A stretch of 64,000 nt of DNA from Pseudomonas entomophila (GTDB taxonomy: Bacteria; Pseudomonadota; Gammaproteobacteria; Pseudomonadales; Pseudomonadaceae). The stretch lies in NCBI RefSeq assembly GCF_018417595.1, contig NZ_CP070982.1:5817001-5881000 (forward strand), given 5' to 3'. Of this stretch, positions 58,663 to 64,000 are shown one piece after another. The position numbers and the translations under genes were made by a program. Positions within the stretch are counted from its first letter, which is position 1. Each line of letters begins with the position of its first letter. The notes beneath the pieces were generated by a model. It ran no database searches and was not told the origin of the DNA. It was given only the letters and a program-made list of their open reading frames with translations.

Positions 58663-59970
58663 TTGAACCCGAACTGGCACGCGACCCTGATTCGCCACAT
58701 GCTCCTGCTGATCACCGCCTGCCTGATCGGCGGGCTGGTCAGCGGCTACTACGGCTGGAGCCTGGCCATCGGCCTGGCGTTCTACCTGGGCTGGACGCTC
58801 AAGCAGTTGCTGCGCCTGCACGACTGGCTGCGCAACCATCAGCCCGACGAGGCCCCGCCCGACGGCTACGGCCTGTGGGGCGAGGTGTTCGACAGCATCT
58901 ACCACCTGCAACGCCGCGACCAGCGCGTGCGCGGCCGCCTGCAGGCGGTGATCGACCGGGTCCAGGAGTCCACCGCGGCCCTGCGTGACGCGGTGATCAT
59001 GCTCGACAGCGACGGCAACCTGGAATGGTGGAACCGCGCCGCCGAAACACTGTTGGGCTTCAAGACCCCGCAGGACGGCGGCCAGCCGGTCACCAACCTG
59101 GTACGCCACCCCCGGTTCAAGGAGTACTTCGAGTCGGAGAACTACGCCGAGCCGCTGGAGATCCCCTCCCCGATCAACGACCGCCTGCGGGTGCAACTGC
59201 ACCTGACCCGCTACGGCAACAACGAGCACCTGATGCTGGTGCGCGACGTCACCCGCATCCACCAGCTCGAGCAGATGCGCAAGGACTTCGTCGCCAACGT
59301 CTCCCACGAGCTGCGCACGCCGTTGACGGTGATTACCGGCTACCTGGAGACGCTGCTGGACAACGTCGAGGACGTGAACCCACGCTGGAGCCGCGCCCTG
59401 CAGCAGATGAGCGCGCAAGGTTCGCGCATGCAGACCCTGCTCAACGACCTGCTGCTGCTGGCCAAGCTCGAAGCCACCGACTATCCGTCGGACAACCAGC
59501 CGGTGCTGGTCGACACCCTGCTCAGCGCCATCAAGAACGACGCCCAGGCCCTGTCAGGCCCGCGCAACCAGCGCATCACTCTCGAAGCCGCGCCTGGCAT
59601 TCGCCTGAAGGGCAGCGAGTCGGAGCTGCGCAGCGCGTTTTCCAACCTGGTGTTCAACGCGGTCAAGTACACCCAGGACGAAGGCAACATCCGTATCCGC
59701 TGGTGGGCCGACGAACAGGGTGCACACCTGTCGGTGCAGGATTCAGGGGTGGGCATCGAGGCCAAGCACCTGCCGCGCCTGACCGAGCGCTTCTACCGGG
59801 TCGACTCCAGCCGCGCCTCCAACACCGGCGGCACCGGGCTGGGGCTGGCGATCGTCAAGCACGTGCTGATGCGCCATCGCGGGCGCCTTGAGATCAGCAG
59901 CGTGCCGGGGCATGGCAGCACCTTCACCTGTCACTTTGCGCCGGCACAATTGGCGGTGAGCAAGGCCTGA
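58663..59970 (+). CDS. phoR: Phosphate regulon sensor kinase PhoR
   Basis: 435 residues from a TTG at 58663 with AAGGA seven bases upstream. Two close N-terminal membrane helices (~10-50), a PAS domain (~95-195), the H-box FVANVSHELRTPLTVITGYL (phospho-His ~213), N-box NLVFNAVKYT, G1 DSGVGIEAKHLPR and G2 GGTGLGLAIVKH follow. It phosphorylates PhoB when phosphate is low, with PhoU and the Pst transporter as inhibitor. Confidence 0.96.
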   Translation: MNPNWHATLIRHMLLLITACLIGGLVSGYYGWSLAIGLAFYLGWTLKQLLRLHDWLRNHQPDEAPPDGYGLWGEVFDSIYHLQRRDQRVRGRLQAVIDRVQESTAALRDAVIMLDSDGNLEWWNRAAETLLGFKTPQDGGQPVTNLVRHPRFKEYFESENYAEPLEIPSPINDRLRVQLHLTRYGNNEHLMLVRDVTRIHQLEQMRKDFVANVSHELRTPLTVITGYLETLLDNVEDVNPRWSRALQQMSAQGSRMQTLLNDLLLLAKLEATDYPSDNQPVLVDTLLSAIKNDAQALSGPRNQRITLEAAPGIRLKGSESELRSAFSNLVFNAVKYTQDEGNIRIRWWADEQGAHLSVQDSGVGIEAKHLPRLTERFYRVDSSRASNTGGTGLGLAIVKHVLMRHRGRLEISSVPGHGSTFTCHFAPAQLAVSKA

Positions 59971-59979
59971 GCCCGCGAA

Positions 59980-59996
59980 GGGCCGCAAAGCGGCCC
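59980..59996. repeat. Small GC hairpin and decayed REP after phoR
   Basis: GGGCCGC-AAA-GCGGCCC ten bases after the phoR stop. A fragment resembling a REP core (GCGGCTTCAGCCGC) is visible nearby at 60023-60036. Confidence 0.45.
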
Positions 59997-60051
59997 CATT
60001 AAGACCACGGCCCTTTGCTTTTGCGGCTTCAGCCGCTACATTGGATCCCCT

Positions 60052-60078
60052 GTGCCAGCCATCGCTGGCACTTTTTTT
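60052..60078 (+). terminator. Rho-independent terminator of phoBR
   Basis: GTGCCAGC-CATC-GCTGGCAC followed by T7. It lies 81 bases after the phoR stop and 39 before the next gene, so that gene needs its own promoter or read-through. Confidence 0.88.
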
Positions 60079-60116
60079 CTCCCTTTCTCAAAGACGGACC
60101 CCGTAAAAACCCCATC

Positions 60117-61457
60117 ATGGACCCTTCCCCTGGTATCAGCCTCACCTCGTTGTTCGCCGATTTCGGCATGATTCTCTTTGCCCTGTTCCTGGTGCTGCTC
60201 AACGGCTTCTTCGTGGCCGCCGAGTTCGCCATGGTCAAGCTGCGTTCCACCCGGGTCGAATCCATCGCCGAGCTGCACGGCTGGCGTGGCAGCATCCTGC
60301 GCAAGGTACACAACCAACTCGACGCCTATCTCTCGGCCTGCCAGTTGGGCATCACCCTGGCTTCCCTGGGCCTGGGTTGGGTCGGCGAGCCGGCCTTCGC
60401 CCACCTGCTCGAGCCGTTGCTGGCCGCCGTGGGCGTGGATACCCCCGAGTTGATCAAGGCGATCTCGTTCTTTGTCGCCTTCTTCGTGATCTCGTACCTG
60501 CACATCGTGGTCGGCGAACTGGCCCCCAAATCCTGGGCCATCCGCAAGCCTGAGCTGCTGTCGCTGTGGACTGCGGTGCCGCTGTACCTGTTCTACTGGG
60601 CGATGTACCCGGCCATCTACCTGCTCAACGCCAGCGCCAACACCATCCTGCGCATCGCCGGGCAGGGTGAGCCTGGCCCGCACCACGAACACCACTACAG
60701 CCGCGAGGAGCTCAAGCTGATCCTGCACTCCAGCCGTGGCCAGGACCCGAGTGACCAAGGCATGCGCGTGCTGGCCTCGGCCGTGGAAATGGGCGAACTG
60801 GAGGTGGTCGACTGGGCCAACTCCCGCGAGGACATGGTCAGCATCGACGCCCATGCTCCGCTCAAGGAGATCCTGGCACTGGTGCGCCGGCACAAGTTCA
60901 GCCGCTACCCGCTGTACGACGCCGAGCGCGAGGAGTTCACCGGCCTGCTGCACATCAAGGACCTGCTGCTGGAGCTGGCCGAACTGGAGCACTTGCCCGA
61001 GACCGTCGACCTCGACGACCTGGCCCGCCCGCTGGAGCGTGTGTCGCGGCACATGCCGCTGGCGCAGTTGCTGGAGCAGTTCCGCAAAGGTGGCGCGCAC
61101 TTCGTGCTGGTCGAGGAAGCCGACGGCAAGGTCATCGGCTACCTGACCATGGAAGATGTGCTGGAAGTGCTGGTGGGCGATATCCAGGACGAGCACCGCA
61201 AGACCGAGCGCGGCATCCTCGCCTACCAGCCGGGCAAGCTGCTGGTGCGCGGCGACACACCGCTGTTCAAGGTCGAGCGCCTGTTGGGCATCGACCTGGA
61301 CCACATCGAGGCGGAAACCCTCGCCGGGTTGATCTACGAGACGCTCAAGCGCGTGCCCGAGGAAGAGGAAGTGCTGGAAGTCGAAGGCCTGCGCATCATC
61401 ATCAAGAAGATGAAAGGGCCGAAGATCGTGCTGGCCAAGGTGCTCAAGCTCGATTGA
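60117..61457 (+). CDS. CNNM/CorC-HlyC family transporter-like protein (hemolysin-type, CBS domains)
   Basis: 446 residues. A DUF21/CNNM membrane region with about four helices (~10-150, including SACQLGITLASLGLGWVG and VGELAPKSWAIRKPE) is followed by paired CBS domains (~205-330, SIDAHAPLKEILALVRRHKF, YPLYDAEREEFTGLLHIKDL) and a C-terminal CorC_HlyC domain (~355-440, DIDLDHIEAETLAGLI-like). Members are linked to Mg2+/Co2+ export or efflux regulation. ATG 60117 is chosen over a frame opening at 60015. Confidence 0.88.
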   Translation: MDPSPGISLTSLFADFGMILFALFLVLLNGFFVAAEFAMVKLRSTRVESIAELHGWRGSILRKVHNQLDAYLSACQLGITLASLGLGWVGEPAFAHLLEPLLAAVGVDTPELIKAISFFVAFFVISYLHIVVGELAPKSWAIRKPELLSLWTAVPLYLFYWAMYPAIYLLNASANTILRIAGQGEPGPHHEHHYSREELKLILHSSRGQDPSDQGMRVLASAVEMGELEVVDWANSREDMVSIDAHAPLKEILALVRRHKFSRYPLYDAEREEFTGLLHIKDLLLELAELEHLPETVDLDDLARPLERVSRHMPLAQLLEQFRKGGAHFVLVEEADGKVIGYLTMEDVLEVLVGDIQDEHRKTERGILAYQPGKLLVRGDTPLFKVERLLGIDLDHIEAETLAGLIYETLKRVPEEEEVLEVEGLRIIIKKMKGPKIVLAKVLKLD

Positions 61458-61487
61458 GCACCGGTACGCCGGCTTTGCCGGCGTACC

Positions 61488-62384
61488 TCACGGATTCCCC
61501 GCCGTGAAATTCGGCAACCCGCCGATCGGCCGGTCGAACTGGAACGGGATCGACTCCAGCGCCAGTCCCACGTTGCGCTGCACCACGAAATGCAGGTGCG
61601 GCCCGGTGCTGTTGCCGGTGTTGCCCGACTTGGCCAGCGCCTGCCCCAGCACCACCCGCTGCCCCTCTGCCACCACCACCGAGCCACGCATCAGGTGCAG
61701 GTACACGCCCATGGTGCCGTCCGGGTGGAGGATGCGCACGAAGTTACCCGACGGGTTGGTGCCCCGCCCGCTCTGGCTGTTCTCGATCTTCACCACCACA
61801 CCGCCGCGCGCCGCGATGATCGGCGTGCCCTCGGGCATGGCAATGTCCATGGCATAGCGGCCCTTGGGCCCGAAATGGCTGAAGCGACCGTTGGGCCCCT
61901 GAGTCAGGCGGAATGGCCCGCCCTTCCACGGGAATGGGTAGCGATAGCCCTCGGAACGCTGGATCGGGTCGCCCATGGCGTAGTTGAACGTGCTCGAATA
62001 CTTCAACGGCCCACCCGGGGCGGCCAGCACCACGCTGAGCACCTTGCTCGAGCGCGGCCCGATCACGCGCCGCACGACGCGCGGGGCGTTGCCGCCAAAA
62101 GCGTTGGCCAGCTTGTCCACGCGCAGTTCCACTTCCAGCGGCACGTACAGCTCGTTGCGTGCAATGAAGCGCACACCACCGGGGAAAGGTTCGGCCTGCA
62201 GGCGCACCTGGCGGTCCAGGCGCTCGACCATCGGCTCACGGAAGATGAACGGCTTGGCACCCGGGCTTGGGCGATCGGAATAGGAGACCACGCCGAAGTT
62301 GTCGGTGGTCTTGTAGATGGTCATGGCCAGGCTCGGCGCCGAGGTCATGAACAAGGCACATAACAGCAGCAGGCGGGCGGGCAT
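61488..62384 (-). CDS. M23-family peptidase with N-terminal DUF4124-like segment
   Basis: 298 residues with signal peptide (MPARLLLLCALFMTSAPSLA). A short TIYKTTDNFGVVSYSDRPSP segment resembles DUF4124. The LytM/M23 domain (~155-285) has SHFGPKGRYAMDIAMPEGTP and GPHLHFVVQ. The usual HxxxD zinc motif is replaced by a His nine residues before the Asp, a spacing seen in a subset of M23 proteins. It likely cleaves peptidoglycan peptides or acts as an activator if catalysis is lost. Confidence 0.85.
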   Translation of the reverse strand: MPARLLLLCALFMTSAPSLAMTIYKTTDNFGVVSYSDRPSPGAKPFIFREPMVERLDRQVRLQAEPFPGGVRFIARNELYVPLEVELRVDKLANAFGGNAPRVVRRVIGPRSSKVLSVVLAAPGGPLKYSSTFNYAMGDPIQRSEGYRYPFPWKGGPFRLTQGPNGRFSHFGPKGRYAMDIAMPEGTPIIAARGGVVVKIENSQSGRGTNPSGNFVRILHPDGTMGVYLHLMRGSVVVAEGQRVVLGQALAKSGNTGNSTGPHLHFVVQRNVGLALESIPFQFDRPIGGLPNFTAGNP

Positions 62385-62474
62385 GATGGTGGCTTTTTGA
62401 CAGGTATGGTCTGTCGAAGCCTAGCAGCCCGAATAAAGACAAGTTGTGACAGCTGGTCGGAAGTTTTTAGAGCC

Positions 62475-62565
62475 CTCTGTAGGAGCGGCTTCAGCCGCGA
62501 TGCAGACAACGCGGTGCCTGGCACCCGCTTCGCGGGTGATCGCGGCTAAAGCCGCTCCTACAGAG
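62475..62565. repeat. Composite BIME (three hairpins)
   Basis: CTCTGTAGGAGCGGCTTCAG and complement around ACGCGGTGCCTGGCACCCGC and a GCGGGTG hairpin. The central part is almost identical to that at 4608-4695. Lies between the response regulator gene and the M23 gene. Confidence 0.9.
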
Positions 62566-62586
62566 TGTGCAGCTACATCAAGGCGA

Positions 62587-63498
62587 TCAGGCGCCGGGGG
62601 TGAAGTGCTTCTGCGTGGTCCCACGGGCAATCAAGCGCGACAGGTAGTCGAGCTTCTGCGCATCCTGGTCGACGAACTTGAAGGTCAGCTGCAGCCAGTC
62701 GCTCTCAGGCTTGGGCTCCAGCGCGGCGATGGCGTGCAGGTAGCCGTTCAAACGTGCCACCTCGGCGTTCTCGCCCTGCTCCAAGTCCAGCACCGCGCCT
62801 TCGAGCACTTGTGGCAGGTTGGCGCTGCGGCGCACCACCAGCAGGGCTTCCTTCAGGCTCAGGGCCTTGATCACGCAAGGCTGGGTGCCGCTGGACAGGC
62901 GCAGCTGGCCTTGGCCACGACCCGCCTGGGCCGCGGCGGCGGCGGTCTTCGGCGTGGGCGCATTGATCAGTGGCTTGGCCGCTGCTGCCACAGGCGCGGC
63001 GGCGGGCGCAGCCACCTTGGCCGCTTCCGGGCGACCGCCAGTCAGCGCGCTGAGCGAGTCGTTGGCGAACGCCGAGTTGACCCGCGCCGGTGCGCTGGAC
63101 ATCAAGGCGTCGAGCTTGCCGATCTTGGTCAGCGACTTCTTCACCTTGGTCAGCAGTTGCTCGTTGGTGAACGGTTTACCGACAAAATCGGAAACGCCGG
63201 CCTGAATGGCCTGGATCACGTTCTCCTTGTCACCACGGCTGGTCACCATGATGAACTGCATGGTCTTCATCTCTTCCTGCTGGCGGCACCAGGTCAGCAG
63301 TTCGAGGCCCGACATCTCGGGCATCTCCCAGTCGCACAGGACCAGGTCGAAACGTTCCTTGCTGAGCATCGCCATGGCCTTGCGACCATTGACCGCGTCC
63401 TCGATTACCACGCCGGGGAAGGCGTTACGCAGGCACTTCCTCACCAGGTCGCGGATGAACGGGGCATCGTCCACGACCAGCACATTCACTTTACTCAT
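62587..63498 (-). CDS. Response regulator with unknown C-terminal domain
   Basis: 303 residues. A CheY-like receiver (~3-125) has the acidic pair VVDDAPFIRD, phospho-acceptor Asp56 (LVLCDWEMPE) and Lys in FVGKPFTNEQ. An Ala/Pro-rich linker (~160-200, AAPAAAPVAAAAKP) leads to a C-terminal ~100 residues without a recognisable DNA-binding or enzymatic motif (LSLKEALLVVRRSANLPQVL ... DWLQLTFKFVDQDAQKLDYL, PilZ-like in places). No sensor kinase is adjacent. Located between an M23 peptidase and phoU. Output unknown. Confidence 0.85.
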   Translation of the reverse strand: MSKVNVLVVDDAPFIRDLVRKCLRNAFPGVVIEDAVNGRKAMAMLSKERFDLVLCDWEMPEMSGLELLTWCRQQEEMKTMQFIMVTSRGDKENVIQAIQAGVSDFVGKPFTNEQLLTKVKKSLTKIGKLDALMSSAPARVNSAFANDSLSALTGGRPEAAKVAAPAAAPVAAAAKPLINAPTPKTAAAAAQAGRGQGQLRLSSGTQPCVIKALSLKEALLVVRRSANLPQVLEGAVLDLEQGENAEVARLNGYLHAIAALEPKPESDWLQLTFKFVDQDAQKLDYLSRLIARGTTQKHFTPGA

Positions 63499-63620
63499 CG
63501 ATATTCCTCTTGAATCCCGGCTAGCATACCGCCGACTGATGGCCATTTGCCAAACCACTGGTCACGCCGGGACTTCTCACACGGTTCGCGGGTGCCTGCT
63601 GGTGCTCGACCGCAAACGAA

Positions 63621-63644
63621 AACGCCCGGCGATTGCCGGGCGTT
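63621..63644 (-). terminator. Terminator after phoU
   Basis: AACGCCCGGC-GATT-GCCGGGCGTT, a perfect 10-base stem with TTTTCGTTT on the minus strand, 18 bases after the phoU stop. Confidence 0.85.
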
Positions 63645-63661
63645 CGTGCTCGGGAGCAATT

Positions 63662-64000
63662 CTATTTATCGTCCGGTTCGGCCGGAACATTAGCGATTTC
63701 ACCCTCGTCGAAGGCCTCGCCTTTCACTTCGGCTTTCATGCGCTTGAGGCCCATGTGGCGCACGTCGGTACCGCGCACCAGGTAGATCACCAGCTCAGAG
63801 ATGTTGCGCGCGTGATCGCCGATACGCTCCAGCGAACGCAGGGCCCAGATCACGCTCAACACGCGGGAGATCGAACGCGGATCTTCCATCATGTAGGTGA
63901 CCAGCTCGCGCAGCGCGGTCTTGTACTCGCGGTCGATGGTCTTGTCGTACTGGGCCACCGACAACGCCAGGTCGGCGTCGAAGCGGGCGAAGGCGTCCAG
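63662..64000 (-). CDS. phoU: Phosphate signalling protein PhoU (C-terminal part, 5' end cut by window)
   Basis: The last 113 codons are visible. The three-helix PhoU repeat includes RSLERIGDHARNISELVIYL, the metal-binding E-x2-D/R helix signature of the family, ending in an acidic tail EGEIANVPAEPDDK. PhoU restrains PhoR and Pst when phosphate is plentiful. The start lies beyond 64000. Expected upstream neighbours are pst genes. Confidence 0.93.
   Translation of the reverse strand: MDAFARFDADLALSVAQYDKTIDREYKTALRELVTYMMEDPRSISRVLSVIWALRSLERIGDHARNISELVIYLVRGTDVRHMGLKRMKAEVKGEAFDEGEIANVPAEPDDK

Overview
This window is a GC-rich, gene-dense stretch of bacterial core chromosome. Gene content, gene order, protein sequences and the abundant REP palindromes (GTGGGAGCGGGCTTGCCCGC and GTAGGAGCGGCTTAAGCCGC types) point to a fluorescent Pseudomonas, most likely the P. 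putida group. The order rep-xpt-(cytochrome c)-pauR-dadX/dadA-lrp ... rpmBG-radC-coaBC-dut-algC-argB-pyrE-crc-rph-yicC-gmk ... rpoZ-spoT-ridA ... exbBD-tonB-oxyR-recG ... hup-rubredoxin-ubiCA-phoBR ... phoU is the one I recall for Pseudomonas. I see no prophage, insertion sequence, CRISPR array, tRNA or rRNA gene.

Layout. 1-6.4 kb: a truncated Cache-type chemoreceptor, a GcvA-like LysR regulator divergent from a MATE efflux gene, and a c-di-GMP phosphodiesterase (GGDEF-EAL, ProE-like). 6.6-9.5 kb: rep helicase and xpt, separated by a long structured element. 9.5-18 kb: acetyl-CoA hydrolase-family protein, a small cytochrome c, the polyamine repressor PauR, alanine catabolism (dadA, dadX, divergent lrp/dadR), a Cys-cluster protein and a gamma-glutamylputrescine-type oxidoreductase. 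18-25 kb: DUF1127 protein, MocR-type regulator, phospholipase D-like lipoprotein, MFS transporter, PauC/KauB-type aldehyde dehydrogenase, cupin protein. 24.9-36.4 kb: housekeeping (rpmG, rpmB, peptide-binding protein, radC, coaBC, dut, algC, argB, pyrE, crc, rph, yicC, gmk). 36.4-41.4 kb: polyamine uptake and glutamylation (APC permease, PuuD/PauD amidotransferase, PuuA/PauA ligase, divergent LysR). 41.6-53.2 kb: rpoZ-spoT-ridA, a lipoprotein, an epimerase-like protein, exbB-exbD-tonB, oxyR-recG and a YbaK-HDOD fusion. 53.2-64 kb: SCP2-like small protein, HU, rubredoxin reductase and rubredoxin, ubiC-ubiA, a COG4315 protein, phoB-phoR with a Pho box, a CorC/HlyC membrane protein, an M23 peptidase, a response regulator and the 3' end of phoU.

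How it fits together. All enzyme types of the gamma-glutamyl polyamine route (ligase, oxidase, aldehyde dehydrogenase, amidotransferase), a permease and the repressor PauR are present but scattered in three places over about 28 kb. Two iron or phosphate themes also recur: a Fur-like palindrome precedes the c-di-GMP phosphodiesterase gene, exbBD-tonB powers siderophore uptake, and phoBR carries a Pho box.

The most unusual non-coding structure is a ~160-base near-perfect inverted repeat between rep and xpt. Its wobble pairs are compatible only with a + strand RNA. About sixteen REP/BIME elements sit mainly in convergent gaps, and several supply the stop codon of the adjacent gene.
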